Source: Solanum dulcamara
Taxonomy: Eukaryota > Streptophyta > Magnoliopsida > Solanales > Solanaceae
DNA length: 64,000 nucleotides
Direction: 5' to 3'
Assembly: GCF_947179165.1 (NCBI RefSeq)
Contig: NC_077247.1
Coordinates: forward strand, 8,767,001 to 8,831,000
A program made the translations under genes and the position numbers. The notes under the pieces are model-generated. The model had not been told where the DNA came from. It did no database searches and saw nothing but the letters and a program-made list of their open reading frames with translations. Of this stretch, positions 12,390 through 24,220 are shown one piece after another. The first letter of the stretch is position 1; every line of letters begins with the position of its first letter.

Positions 12390-12594
12390 GTGAATGTCCA
12401 TTTTACACTTAATTTGTATGGTACGGTTGTTGCTAATTTGCAAGTCAAGCCAATATTACTTGAACATGCAAAAGAAGCACAAAAGTTAGATAAGAAACTC
12501 ATAAAATTGACCGAAGAAGTTCAAAATGGGGAAAAGCTTGATTATACATTAAAAGAGGATAGTGTCTTGTTTTACCAAAATAGGTTATGCATTT
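12390..12594 (+). pseudogene. Element C RNase H-integrase linker, left part
   Basis: This frame (NVHFTLNLYGTVVANLQVKP to FYQNRLCIL) is the connector between RNase H and the integrase zinc region, also seen in element A near 2300-2500. It is cut by element B: codons for NRLCI stop at 12594 and the same linker resumes at 21751 with the residues PNNDKLRGEILREAH. The five bases CATTT (12590-12594) are the left target duplication. Confidence 0.75.
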
Positions 12595-12770
12595 TGTCAT
12601 GACCCAAGCCTAAGGCCTAGTCATGATACGGCGAATGAAGCACCCGGAGGTACCTCACCCAAGCCTCTTAGAATTTATTGAGCATTTCATTAGTAATAAT
12701 AAATAAATCAAGCGAAAACATAAACGGATATCAGGACTAAGGGAATTGACATCAAACTCAAATTACCTTC
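12595..12770 (-). repeat. Element B 3' LTR remnant (terminal about 170 bp)
   Basis: This stretch matches the 3' terminal segment of the element B 5' LTR at 17052-17220, for example at GAGGTACCTCACCCAAGCC in both. The match fades after GAATTGACAT (about 12750) and integrase coding sequence appears by about 12785, which places an internal deletion junction at about 12755-12785. Confidence 0.8.
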
Positions 12771-12784
12771 TCCTAGATTATCGG

Positions 12785-13870
12785 AATAGGACTTTTGATG
12801 ATTTTGAGCCATCTTCAACTTTTATCTAATGACTTTCAAATTCTCTAAAGCATCAAGTACCAAATCAAGGCCCAAAAAGGTCATCTCGCCTACTTCAAAC
12901 CAATCAACCGGAGTTCTACACAGTTTCCCATACAAAGCCTCAAACAGAGTCATCCCAATACTCGAGTGGTAACAATTATTATTGGAAAACTCGATGAGCG
13001 GTAGGTGATCATCCCAACTCTCTTTGAATTCCAACACACAAGCCTTTAACATATCCTCTAGTGTCTGAATTGATCTTTTGGCTTGCCCATCGGATTGACA
13101 ATGGAATGCGGTGCTTAACTTTACCTTAGTACCGAGGCTCCTTTGAAATGTCCTCCACAAGTGAGCAGTGAATTGGGTACCATGATCTGAAATATGGACA
13201 ATGGAACACCATGCAACCTTACCAACTCCCGAGTATATAACTTGGCATAGTCTTCGGCACTATAAGAGGTCTTGACTTGTAGAAAGTGAGCCAACTTAGT
13301 CATTCTATCAACAATTACCTATATCGAATCATGACATATTTGAGTGTGAGGTAAACCCACTACAAAATCCATATTCACATCTTCCCACTTCCAAGTAGGG
13401 ATTTCAATGTCTTGGGTAAGGCCACCCGGCCTTTGATGTTCGGCCTTCACTTGTTGGCAAAACGAACATTCGGACACGAACCTTGTTATGTCCTTTTTCA
13501 TACCACCCCACCAATAGAACTTTCTTAAGTCTCGCTACATTTTTGTCGAACCGGGATGAATAGAGTATGAAGAATTATGAGCCTCTATCAAGATCAAACT
13601 TCTTAAGTCATCCACATCTGGAATACATAACCGACCTTGGTAGTGTAACACCCCATCTCCATATTGTGAAAAGATCTCTACCTACTTTTCCTTCACTAAC
13701 TTCTTTAACTCAACAAACGTCGGGTCAAGGTCTTGTTTTGACTTGACATCCACCACCAAGGAGGATTCTGACCCATTTTGAACAACCACACTATCATCAG
13801 CAGTACCACACAACTTTACCCCTAATCTAGCCAACCGGTGAACATCTTTACTAACTCTCTCTTCCATTCA
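12785..13870 (-). pseudogene. Element B integrase (broken, Glu to Lys in catalytic triad)
   Basis: Minus-strand integrase. Reading from high to low: the linker (VQNGSESSLVVDVKSKQD), a zinc region ending CSFCQQ (about 13450), [16 protein letters not shown] with the first catalytic Asp, then a one-base frameshift that hides the second Asp (SDHGTQF in another frame, about 13185-13205). After that comes GQAKRSIQ, where the third catalytic residue is Lys, not Glu: codon AAA on the minus strand at 13077-13079. Elements A and D keep Glu there. The domain runs out near 12785, and the GPY-like and chromodomain parts are deleted. Any product would be inactive on both structural and catalytic grounds. 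Confidence 0.87.
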
Positions 13871-15251
13871 TCAACATGGGCCACACTCCCCATAGACACT
13901 TCACTAAGTGCATCGACAACCACTTTGACTTTACCCGAATGATAATGCATACTCATGTCATAGTCCTTGAGAAGCTCTAGTCACCTCTTTTGCCTTAGAT
14001 TGAGATCCTTTTGATGAACACATATTGGAGACTTTTATGATTGGTATACATCCACATGCACCCCATAAAGGTAATGCCACAAAATCTTTAAAGAAAAAAC
14101 AATAGCTGCCAACTCAAGATCATGGGTAGGGTAGTTATGTTCATGCACTTTTAATTGTCTAGAAGCATAGGCTATGATCTTACTTTTTGCATCAAAACAC
14201 AACCCAAAAAAATCTTTGAAGCATCACAATAAACGATAAACCCTTCTAATCCTTCCGGTAGAGTCAGAATAGGGGCGGAGGTAAGTCGATCCTTCAAACT
14301 TTGGAAACTCTTTTCACACTCATCCATCCATATGAATTTTGCTTTATTTTGGGTCAATTTCTTCATAGGAGATAAGATGGAAGAAAACACTTCGACGAAC
14401 CTTCTATAGTACTCGGTTAGACCCAAGAAGCTCCTAATGTCCAAAGAAGACAATGGTCTAGACCAATTCTTGACTGCCTCTATTTTCTTAGGATCAACCT
14501 TGATCCCATCCACCTCCTTCAACAAAAACTTGCACTTCATAAATTTTGCAACCAATTGCCTATCCCTCAATATTTGAAACAAAACCCTCAAGTGATTCTT
14601 ATGTTCTTCGTCACCTCGAGAGTAGATCAATATGTCATCAATGAAAACCACAACCAAAGCATCAAGGTAGGGTTTGAATACCCTATTCATTAGGTCCATG
14701 AACACTGCTAGCACATGCGTCAAACCAAAACTCATCACCACAAACTTAAAGTTACCATACCTTTTTCGAAAATCCATTTTGGGAATGTCACACTCCCTCA
14801 CCCTTAGTTGGTGATAGCTGGACCAAAAGTCGTTCTTGGAGAAGTGACTTGCCTCTTGCAATTGATCAAAGATGTCATCTATCCTATGGATCGGGTACTT
14901 GTTCTTAATGGTCACCATATTCAATTAATGGTAGTCTATGCATATTCGAAGTAACCCATCCTTCTTCCTTACAAATAGTATGGAAGCACCCCATGGTGAA
15001 ATACTTGGCTTTATGAACCCTTTTTCTAACAAGTCCTTTAGTTGTTCCTTTAAATCTTTCAATTCTACCGAGGTTATTCGATAAGAAGAAATAGAGATAG
15101 ATTGGATATCGGGAAGGAGATCGATATCAAAATTAACTTCCCTTTCGGAAGGGTTATCAGGAAGGTTATTCGGAAAGACATCGAGAAACTCATTGATTAC
15201 GGGGACTGAATCAAGAGGAGGACTTTTAGAGTCGATATCCCTAACCCTCAT
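13871..15251 (-). pseudogene. Element B reverse transcriptase and RNase H (broken)
   Basis: RT begins at about 15251 with VRDIDSKSPPLDSVPVI and continues to ILFVRKKDGLLRICIDYH. A stop at 14922-14924 is followed in frame by [19 protein letters not shown], and the catalytic FIDD is at 14634-14645. Compared with element A a small in-frame block is missing after KCKFLLKEV (about 14530-14515), where A has about 12 more residues including FLGHVVS. RNase H starts with YCDAS (about 14215) and runs through HDLELAAIV and ALKIL near 14050-14130, in broken frame, to a region with TFTNTNHKS-type coding near 14020. The order and motifs leave little doubt about identity. It is not functional. Confidence 0.85.
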
Positions 15252-15277
15252 AATATGGTAAATGCAAACCTTAGAAA

Positions 15278-15700
15278 TTATATTTTGGGCCTTAAGACAA
15301 GAGATGAACTTACCCTCACTACCAAATCACGATCCTCACCTTCAAAAATGGACTCATTATGGAATTGGAACTTAACTCGACGAGTCCTATAATCTATGGA
15401 CGCATAAGATGCATGTAACCAATCCATCCTAAGTATAACATCGAAATCTTCCATGTAAATCTCTATGAGATCACAAGGAACGACTTTATACAAGATGGAT
15501 ATGAGACAACTCTTATAAACCCTTTTAGCCACAACCGACTCACCAACGGGGGTACAGTAAATAAGGCTCTACTAACATTTCGGGCAATATATCAAACCTA
15601 TTAGCTAAGAATGGAGTAACAAATGACAAGTTTGAACTCATATCTAACAATGCATACATATCAAAAGTAAAGACCTTTAACATACTGGTAATAATATTTG
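15278..15700 (-). pseudogene. Element B aspartic protease (broken)
   Basis: Protease between gag and RT on the minus strand. The N-terminal part reads FDMYALLDMSSNLSFVTPFL (about 15670-15600), in which the catalytic box is LDMSSN where elements A and E' have LDPGAN. The Asp is kept, but the following Gly and Ala that shape the active site are lost. A frameshift near 15540 leads to the second half, AKRVYKSCLISILYKVVPCD and FDVILRMDWLHASY (about 15425). It was identified by position and by these two blocks. Confidence 0.8.
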
Positions 15701-16836
15701 GTGCTTCCTCAACCTCCTGCCTCATTTGTAAGGTATAGAAGCAGTTGGTGCGTTGACCCCCTCCTTGAGCTTGTTGTCCATGAGCAACTTGGCCTTGAGG
15801 CCTACCGCTACCACCACCTCTACAATCTCGCGCATGATAACCCAGATTGCCGTATTTAAAGCACACATTAGAGCACTCCCCTTTGTGGGTTCTCTTATAT
15901 TTCTTACATAGGGGAAAATATTAGGAACCACCACTTTCTCTTGGGACCATTGGATTAGTACCCTTATCCTTGTTGAACTTGGGAGGAGTATTGGTGGAAC
16001 CTTGTCCCACAAATCATTTCCTACCTTAGACCTTGCCATTGTTACCATAACCGAATCTTTGAGGATTGAACCCTCCATTATCCACTCTAGCCTTCTTAAA
16101 CCCTCTAGATATCTCCCTCAATTTCTCTGTTTTGATTTGTTTGGCATATGTCATTAATCGGGAGATGTCTATCACCTTGACCAATATGGCCATATTGCAC
16201 TCCTTGGACACCAAGCTTGAGACACCAAAAATGAACTTAATCATCCTTGCTCGGTGGTCGGAGACCATGAAGGGAGCATACTTAGACAACTTAGTAAATT
16301 TGAGATCATACTCCCTCATACTCATACTCCCCTAATGGATAATGATGAACTCTTAGATCTTGGCCTCCTTGATTTCCAATGGAAAGAAGCTATCTAGGAA
16401 GGCACCCTTGAACTCTTTCTATCTTATCGGCCCCATTTCTTCAGCCTCTCAACAACCCATTATTCGTACCAAATTCATGCCACACCTTTGAGTTGGTAGG
16501 TCACTAGCTCGGCCTTCTTATTTGGTGGTACTCCCATGATAGCCACAATCCAATATACCTCATCAATGAACTCCATAGGGTCTTGATCTATTTTAAAACC
16601 ATTTAACTCGGAAGGATTTATCTTTTGGAAATCTCAAATCCTAGAAGCCATATTTTGCACTGAGGAGGAGGAAGACCTTGATTCCCTTGGTTTTTTATGT
16701 CTTGAGCCAACAATGTGATGATATTATGAAACTCGACATGGGTTACCCCTTCCTCATGATGTGGGGCATTAGGAATCAGAGGAGCTTGGTCCTCATCGTC
16801 AACCCTTGCTCTTAGAGGTTCTCTTCCGCGAGGCAT
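15701..16836 (-). pseudogene. Element B gag (broken, zinc knuckle damaged)
   Basis: The start ATG at 16836-16834 opens MPRGREPLRARVDDEDQAP, an acidic/polar N-terminus, then HVEFHNIITLLAQDIKNQG, before the frame breaks near 16618. The capsid region is visible between 16600 and 16330 only in fragments. It becomes clear again as SMREYDLKFTKLSKYAPFM and DISRLMTYAKQIKTEKLRE (16325-16026). The nucleocapsid contains CFKYGNLGYHARDC (about 15863-15822), a CCHC knuckle whose second Cys is Tyr. Several stops are present, among them a TGA in the context K*FVGQGST that is also seen in element A. It is nonfunctional. Confidence 0.83.
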
Positions 16837-17051
16837 TATCTAGAGGACACAAAATAGGTCATTAGTTAGAGGAAAGCTTAGGATACTCTAGGGCATGACA
16901 TAAATTCGAAAGAAGTGAAAACTTTCCTAAAAGACCCATAGTCTTCTATTTATAGTTGTGGCGCACTTCACAACCATGAACAAGACCCTATTTGACATGG
17001 TATGTTGGAATCCAAGGACCATTTTAAAACCTGGAGCTCTGATACCAATTT
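16837..17051 (-). other. Element B leader and primer-binding site
   Basis: Leader between the 5' LTR and gag on the minus strand. Next to the LTR is TGGTATCAGAGC (minus strand, 17047-17036), a perfect match to the initiator-Met tRNA primer-binding site used by most plant gypsy elements. A TATAAATA on the minus strand at 16954-16947 lies inside this leader; its role, if any, is unknown. Confidence 0.85.
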
Positions 17052-20000
17052 TGTCATAACTCAAGCCTAAATCCTAGATGTGACATAGCGAATAAACCAC
17101 CCAGAGGTACCTCACCCAAGCCTCTTAGCATTTATTGAGCATTTCATCAGTAATGATAAATAAATTAAGAAGAAACATAAAGAGATATTTGGACTATAGG
17201 AATTGACATTCAGTAAGACTCAAAGTCAATATAATGTTACTTACTATGTCCAATAATACCTTCTACATTAAGAATAGTGGGGGCTACGACATGCCCCTAG
17301 CTCACCCTCAAGATAAAAGTCAAAGTACTAAAAAATAACCCAATAATCTATGCAAAACATAAGCTAGAAAGATAGGAATGTTGTTCCCCCAACATGGGAA
17401 CGCACCAATAGGGGTAGACTTCAATAATCAAACTTAACCATAAAAAAGAGAGTTTGAAGCGACGACGGTCACTATATGGCGATATCATGTAGGCAAAAGT
17501 ATGTGTTACAACTTTGAATATACTAAGTATGTAAGCATGCTATATAATTAAGAACACCAAGACATATATAAGCAATATGCATAAGTGAATGAATGCATGA
17601 GAAAGAATTATATGAAACCATAAAACATTCATTTTGTGAAAAAGTGACTGTAACTGACATTTAAGACTATGCAAGCTATTACATGAAATCTAAATAACCC
17701 CCTACGTTGGCACGAGGAGACTACGTGTCGGGTAGAACTCCATCAACTTTAATCACTTCCTTAACTTTAACTTTAATGGCTAATCGTAGATCCACTAGCC
17801 TAAATAGCCTGCAAAAGCTCCTATGTTGGCGAATAATTAATGCAATATGAGACTTTACTTAAGGACCTCATAGGTCGAGTCCTCATTTACATGCTACATT
17901 TGGTTCTAGGTCAATCCCATGAAATAATATTTAAATATCATAATAACATAAGCATTTATAAAACTTTAAACAACAAATCATCATTCGGTAAAATAACTCA
18001 TTAAAACATTTTATTTGACTCAATGTGAGAATTGTCCTCTTACATTAAAACCTTAATTTGGCTAAGAATCACTTTCATTGTTCAATCCTTTAATCATGAT
18101 ACTCTCTTATCATAAAACATTTGCTTCATATCTTTCATTTTGAGTCAAGCTTTCATTTCAACATTACTTCAATAATAGAAAACTAGGTGGGTTCATTTCA
18201 TAAAACCTTCAAATGCATTTAAAGAATTCTTGCATGCATGAGAGTGATGGAAAATGCATCAAATTACACATCTTAAAACAACCCACCATATACACTTTAA
18301 AGCCACCTTCAAGCCTTCATATAGGCACCTTAGCAAATCATTCATTTCATGAAATTGAGAGTCAATAAATATCAATATAAGTAAATAAACTTCAAATATA
18401 TCATAATCTATGCATTTAAAGTCATCATATAAAAGCCCATGAGAATTCATCACTTAGATTTTGAAATATCAAGTTGGAAAATATTTAGGCTCCATGAGTG
18501 GAAGAACCCATGGATGAAAACCCACATATCTTGGGGAACAAATTCCCTATGAAGACTTGAGAAGGAATGGAGACTTGGAGAGTCCCTGAGATGAAACCCT
18601 ACTCTTGCCTTGGAATTCTTGGGAGTGCTTAAGAAAAGAGGATTTGTAAGTCTTGAGCCTAAGTGTGTAGAATGAGGTCTTGGAAGGGTTTAGGGGCTTT
18701 AGATGGGTGTTTTTTATCCTCAAAATGACACCACTTTGAATTAAAATATAGAAAAAGGACCAAACTATCCCTTTTAAAATTTGACCAAGACTGGCTTTAT
18801 GGGGACCTTCATGGTCTGTGGTGCTCACCACGGACCGTGGTGGGGTCCCGTGGTAAGGGACATGGAAAACATTTTGGAAAAGCCTGCAGGGTAGTCTCTA
18901 AAGTTTCACCATGGAACACCTTCACGGTCCGTGAAAGCACCAGTCAGACCTGCAAGCATCGAGTAGTATGCAGCGGTAGTTTTCAATCATACAATGTGTA
19001 CTCTTAGTCTATTTTTACAGTCCGTGGAACATTGTCGTGCTGCAGGTTCTGCAAGTGGACTTGAAGAGTGCCCACTTGTAACACCCCTTAAAAACGTTGT
19101 ATATGATGTTCCAATTCTCTATTAAAATGATATATCTTATTTATTTTGGATATAACTTTTAATAGGTTTATCCAAATTAGGTGATTCAAATTTCTAAATA
19201 ACTCAAACATCATTACCTACAACTTTTATGAAGACTATATTTTAAGTTTTAGAGGTTAAGTAGGTCAAATAAATTAATTTTTGCAAGACATGGTGTTGTG
19301 ATAAAATGGAGTATTTGTAGAAGAAAAATCATATCTCACTATACGATGGTCCAAATCAGTTGATTCTTGAACAACATGAAAGTATCTTCTAGGGAAATAA
19401 TTCATATTAAGACACCAAATCCTAATGAGGAAGTTATCTTTTTCAAACATAGCTCCGAAAAAGGGTATTCCGTTAAAAGAAGGTTCATCTCACCAACCAT
19501 AGAAAGATCTAGATCAATTTGACATTACCCATGACATCAATAGTCCTCCATTTGACATCACCCATGATATCACAATCTTCTATTAAATTTTCAGATTTTT
19601 TTTTATAATTATTTTAATTATTGTTAGGTCCCTCTTTCATACCTATAAATAGCCACCTTATTTCATCATTTTATTCATCAAACTTTCTCAAGCAACTCTT
19701 CTCTCTATACACTCTTTTACTCATTCTCAAAATATATTTTTAGTTCTTAGTAGTGTAGAAATACTATTTCGGTGATTCATATACTCTGGGTAGTACACAA
19801 AATAGTCCGGCGAAGAGAAAATGCTTGAATTCAAGAGTGTTTATTAAGTCCTTCGATTCTGAGTAACGCTTCGAATTCCAGGTATATAAGGCTTCAATGA
19901 TAGTATTCCTTCTACTCTCAAGGCTAAAGTGTTTTTATTATACAATAAATTATGTTTATTTTCTTTAAGCTTTACTCTAAGTTATGTGGGTGTTTGTCCA

Positions 20001-21750
20001 TGGGTTCTTCCACCCATGTAGTCTAAAAATTATTCAACTAAATCTCTTGCTTTCAAAAAAGATTTTCTTATGGATAATTCTTATTTTTACTTAATAGCAT
20101 GTATCATGATTAAACTAATAATTATTGGTCTATTTTGATGCAAAATGATTTCATATGTATGAATTGATGGGTTTCAAGTATTTTTCCCTATTTATCTCTT
20201 TAAAGGTTCTTGAAATTCATGGTGGTTGTTTAAAGCATGATTTTTAATTAATGAATTTCAAATTATTAATGCATAATTTCATTTACATACATGTTTGAAA
20301 GTTGAAGAGATTTAAACCCACCTAGTTTTACTATATTTTCAATGAAGTTTGAATTGAAAGTTTTGACTCCAAATAAATATTTATAAAAGCAATATCTATG
20401 ATCAAAAGGGAGTCTTATGAAATAAAAGAATGACGAAATATTATGAATGATGGATTCTTTATGCAATAAGGACAATTCTTGCATATTTGAATAACCAAAT
20501 ATTTTAATGAGATATTCCATCGAATATGAAGTTTGAATTCTCAAGCTATAAGTTATGAATATTTTGAAGTATTAAACTATTTCATGGGATTGACTTAGCA
20601 CTAAATGGGGCATTAAGGTGGGATTCGGTAAGCGAATCCTAGTAGCAACTCCTTGTCTCATTAACTATGTGTCAACATAGGAGCCCTTGTAGGCTTAGGC
20701 TAATGGATCCATGAAAGCCCTTAAAGTTAAAGTTAAAGAAATGAATGAAGTTGACGGAGTTCTACCCAGCAAGTAGTCTCTCCGGCCAACGTAGGGGGTT
20801 ATGTTGGATTTCATGTAATAGCTCGCATGATCTTAAATATCGGTTATGGTCATTTTCCCATAAAATGAATGTTTTAAAGGATATCTATATGTTTGATTAT
20901 GCTTGCATTGCATTATGTTTCATATTACATAAATGTTTTAATGTTTCCTCAATGTTCATGCATGCTAACATACTTAGTACATTCAAAGTACTAACACATA
21001 CTTTTTTGCCTACACGATATCACCATGTAGGGAGCGGTGCTCCTCCTCGTTATCCTCCATGTGGCTAGTTGAAATTTCATTTGAAGACTACTTTTGGTGA
21101 GTTCCCATGTTCCGAGAACAATACTCCTTTATCTTTCTAGCTTATTATATGTTGAGATCTTTAAACACTTACTATGGAATTTCTTTCTATTATGATTGAG
21201 GGTGAGCTTGGGACTTGTCAAAGCTCCGTTAAATCTAAAAGTTAGAGGTATTATTGGACATATGTAAATTGAAGATTTATTATTATGTTTTCCGCTTGTT
21301 TATTTATTGTCATTACCTATGAAAGGCTAAAAGAATGCTAAGAGGCTTGCTTGAGATACTTTCAGGTTCCTTATTTGCCATGACATGTCTAGGCCCTAGG
21401 CTTGGGTCATGACACCACCATGAGGATACACTACGTTCCTGAAGAGTTCCACGATCCGTGGTAGTCGTCCTTGGATCTAGCCTTGGGAAATTTCTATAGG
21501 TCCTGGAGGGATCACCACGAAGGGATTCACGACCCATGGTGCTCACCATGGTCCGTGGTCCTCCATCATGTTTGTCTCCTACAAGTCTGAGTCTCTGAAT
21601 CTCTACCATGACTGCTCACCATGGTCCGTAATGCTTACCACAGCCCGTGATGGCTTCCGTAGTCAGCTCTTGGTGCCAGTTTTCTGTACTTTCTGAGAAT
21701 TTCTCCTTTGCTTCTTGGTTTAGAACTTTCTAAGTTTTCAGGGTCTTACA
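17052..21750 (-). repeat. Element B 5' LTR, split by solo LTR G
   Basis: On the minus strand this LTR starts TGTAAGACCCTG (21750) and ends GTTATGACA (17052). Removing solo LTR G and its duplicated target leaves about 2356 bp, close to the other LTRs of this group. Both halves of the U3 side (21420-21660 and 18800-19040) carry many copies of a CCACGGTCCGTGG-type palindromic motif, which confirms that the two pieces belong together. No coding content was recognised at 17052-19076 apart from chance frames. Confidence 0.85.
19077..21414 (+). repeat. Solo LTR G (2338 bp, same family as element A)
   Basis: Starts TGTAACACCCC, ends GGGTCATGACA and aligns throughout with the element A LTR (3988-6278), including the TATA box (TATAAATA, 19644-19651). 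It is flanked by CCACT (19072-19076) and CCACC (21415-21419), a 5-bp target duplication with one mismatch. No internal sequence is present, so it is a solo LTR left by LTR-LTR recombination after insertion into the 5' LTR of element B. Confidence 0.88.
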
Positions 21751-21755
21751 CATTC

Positions 21756-22960
21756 CTAATAATGACAAATTGAGGGGAGAAATATTGAGGGAAGCACATG
21801 CTTCACCATATGCAATGCATTCTAAAAATACCAAGATATATTAGACCATCAAAGAACACTATTGGTGGAATGGTATGAAGAAAGATATTGCGGAGTTTAT
21901 TTCAAAATATTTGGTTTTCCAACAAGAAAAGGCAGAACATCAGGTTCCAGTTAGTTTGCTACAACCCTTGTCAATACTAGAATGGAAATGGGAGAGAATA
22001 ACTATGAAATTTGTTTCTGGACTTCCTCGCACTCAAAGAAATCATGATGCAATATGGGTGATAGTAGATAGACTAACAAAGAGTGCTCACTTCTTGGCAG
22101 TCAAAATAGATTACCCATTTGAGCGTTTAGCAGAATTGTACATTAATGAGATTATAAGATTGTATGGGATCCTTGTTTCTAATATATCTAATCGATACCT
22201 AAGGTTTACATCTAGATTTTTGGGTAGCTTGTAGGAAGCCTTGGGTACTAAGTTGAAGTTTAGCACTTTGTTCCATCCCCAAACAGATCGACAGTCGGAA
22301 AGAGTGATATAATTTTTGGAGAATATGCTTCGAGCTTGCATTATTGAGTTTGAGTGTAGTTGAGAAAAATACTTAGCCTTGATAGTATTAGCTTAAAATA
22401 ATAGCTACCAAGCGAGTATTGGGATGCCTCCCTATAAAGCTTTATATGGAAGGAAATGTCGAACCCCTCTTTTTTGGAGTGAAGTTGGTGAAAGAAAATT
22501 TATTGGTCCTGAAATAGTGCAATAAATAGAAGATAAGGTAAAATTGATCAGGGATCAACTAAAGATTGCTTCTGATAGAAAAAAATCATACGCTAACCTT
22601 AAAAGGCTTGATATTGAGCATCAAGTTGGCGATAAAGTATTCTTAAAGGTGTCTCCATGCAAAAAGAATATGAGATTTGGCCAAAAAGGAAAACTTAGTT
22701 CTTGATTTATTGGACCTTATGAGATACTTGAAAGAGTGGGGCCAGTTGCATATAAATTAGCCTTGTCGCCTGAGTTGGACAACATCCACAATGTATTTCA
22801 TGTTTCGATGCTTAGAAGATATCATTTTGATCCATATCATGTTCTTCCAGTTAAATCTATTTAAGTTAATTCAGATTTGACGTATAACGAAGAACTTATC
22901 CTGATTCAATCTCGAGAAATAAAGAAACTTAGAAACAAGAAAATCCCCTTATAAATTTAA
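21756..22960 (+). pseudogene. Element C integrase and chromodomain remnant (catalytic residues lost)
   Basis: Continuation of element C pol after element B. The zinc region reads KYLVFQQEKAEHQ, with Tyr and Phe at the positions of the two conserved cysteines. The catalytic core has ITMKFVSGLP (about 22005), with Lys at the first catalytic Asp, and NISNRYLRFTS (about 22180), with Asn at the second. The third residue, Glu, remains in DRQSERVI (about 22295). Stops lie at 22232-22234 and about 22310, with more in 22360-22530. Then come DKVFLKVSPCKKNMRFGQKG, a GPY-type block (FIGPYEILERVGP), FHVSMLRRYHFDP and a decayed chromodomain N-terminus (SREIKKLRNKKIPL, about 22910-22950). Two of three catalytic residues are gone. 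Confidence 0.87.
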
Positions 22961-23090
22961 TTTGGAGGAACCATTCTAGAAAAGCAGCCACCTAGGAGTG
23001 AGAAGAAGACATGAGGACTCAATATCCATACTTGTTCTGGGACTAACACAAGGAAAATTTTGAGATAAAATTTTTAAAAGGGGAGAGAGT
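22961..23090 (+). other. Element C 3' UTR and polypurine tract
   Basis: Short non-coding spacer ending in AAAAGGGGAGAGAGT (23076-23090), which abuts the LTR start and fits a polypurine tract. Confidence 0.75.
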
Positions 23091-23300
23091 TGTAATGCCC
23101 CTAATTATTTAATTTAGTATTCACACTTCGATGAACACTTCTTATTAAATATATTATGTTTTACTCACATTTTAGGAACTTGAAAGTTTGTGAAATTTTA
23201 AAATTTGCTTACCATAAATTGTGATTGAAATTTAGGGAATCGTATTGGGGTATTTATGTAAACTACTAATTAGAATTACCCTTAAAATAAAAATTATCTT

Positions 23301-23345
<45 letters not shown>

Positions 23346-24220
23346 AATATGTATGATTTTGTCCACTTTTACATTTTGGGTAGCCACCTTTTTAGTAGGA
23401 GGTGTCAAGTGATAAATATCACTTTGGAAATTCTTTTTTACACCTCCTCTCAATATTTTGGTTTCTTTAAGACAAGTAAATACCTTGAACTCTCTCTCCA
23501 TCATATTCCCTAAAAAATCACAAAGGAAGCTTGTCCTTTAAGTTAGAACACAAAGCAACCTCTCCCCTGTGATAAGTAAACAAAATTCATTTTTGAAACT
23601 GTGTAGCTGTTATTAATTTTATCATATCTTACTTTGTAGAGATTATTTTTAGGTAAATAAATATATTTTGGAAAGATAACACACATACCTACAATTCTTA
23701 TGTTCATGTTGGATCTTAAATCGGTTGTTATTGAGTCAAAAAAAGGACGCAACATAGGACAAGTTCTGTCCAGATTCTTGATTTAAAATTTTCATATGTA
23801 CAATTGTTAGTGTTTTGGTTATATCTTTTTGTAAAAATGTCTTTTGTGGTTATTCTTGATTTTTGGTAAACTTAAGACATATATATATACAACTTTCATA
23901 CAGGACATAAATTCCAGTTTTGTCGTTTGCCTTTTTAAAATTTAGTTGCGAGATGAGATAATAGGTTGGCTAAATTTACTATTTTGATAGCATAGTCCTG
24001 TTTCCATATTCTAGGCTTACTTTTGATGATAAATATTATTTTATGAAAATATTATGGAGATGCTAGAAATTAAAGAGGGTATTTAATTGTATTTTCAAGT
24101 TGGTTTATACACGTATACAAGTTGAGGAACTTAAAATATTGTTTGGTCTGCGATTTGAACCCATGAGGTTCTGTTGGACTGTTTGTATACTAAAAGGATG
24201 AGGATTGTGTATAAAATTAT
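23091..24220 (+). repeat. Element C 3' LTR, left part
   Basis: Begins TGTAATGCCCC directly after the polypurine tract. It is AT-rich, contains an uninterrupted (TA)n run at about 23302-23342 and has no recognisable gene. It is cut at 24220 by a minus-strand family-E LTR. The base run ATTAT (24216-24220) resembles CTTAT after that LTR (26543-26547), so this LTR may continue at 26543, but I could not identify its end. Confidence 0.65.
23302..23342. repeat. (TA)n microsatellite
   Basis: About twenty uninterrupted TA units inside the element C 3' LTR, likely length-polymorphic. Confidence 0.9.

Larger units (their letters stand above)
12595..21750 (-). mobile_element. Element B: Ty3/gypsy chromovirus inserted in element C pol
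   Basis: Minus-strand element with ends TGTCATGACC (12595) and GGTCTTACA (21750); read on its own strand it starts TGTAAGACC and ends GGTCATGACA. It is flanked by CATTT (12590-12594) and CATTC (21751-21755), a 5-bp target duplication with one difference. It carries gag, protease, RT, RNase H and integrase in order on the minus strand. Its 3' side is deleted: only about 170 bp of the 3' LTR remain, joined directly to the end of the integrase, with the chromodomain, polypurine tract and most of the LTR missing. Its 5' LTR is split by solo LTR G. The reading frames are broken throughout. Confidence 0.88.
9225..24220 (+). mobile_element. Element C: Ty3/gypsy chromovirus, host of nested insertions
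   Basis: Plus-strand retrotransposon split by later insertions. Gag, protease, RT and RNase H occupy 9225-12594; after element B (12595-21750) the reading resumes at 21751-21755 (target duplication) with integrase and a chromodomain remnant to about 22960. A polypurine tract and the start of a 3' LTR (TGTAATGCCCC, 23091) follow. The 5' LTR and leader are not visible because a family-D LTR is inserted one base before the gag ATG. Its pol differs from elements A, B and E', so it is a separate family. The 3' LTR is cut at 24220 by a family-E LTR and may continue at 26543; its true end was not identified. Confidence 0.82.

Noticed and set aside
23232..23504. Frame containing a run of Ile-Tyr residues
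   Set aside because: It is a translation of the (TA)n microsatellite in the element C LTR.
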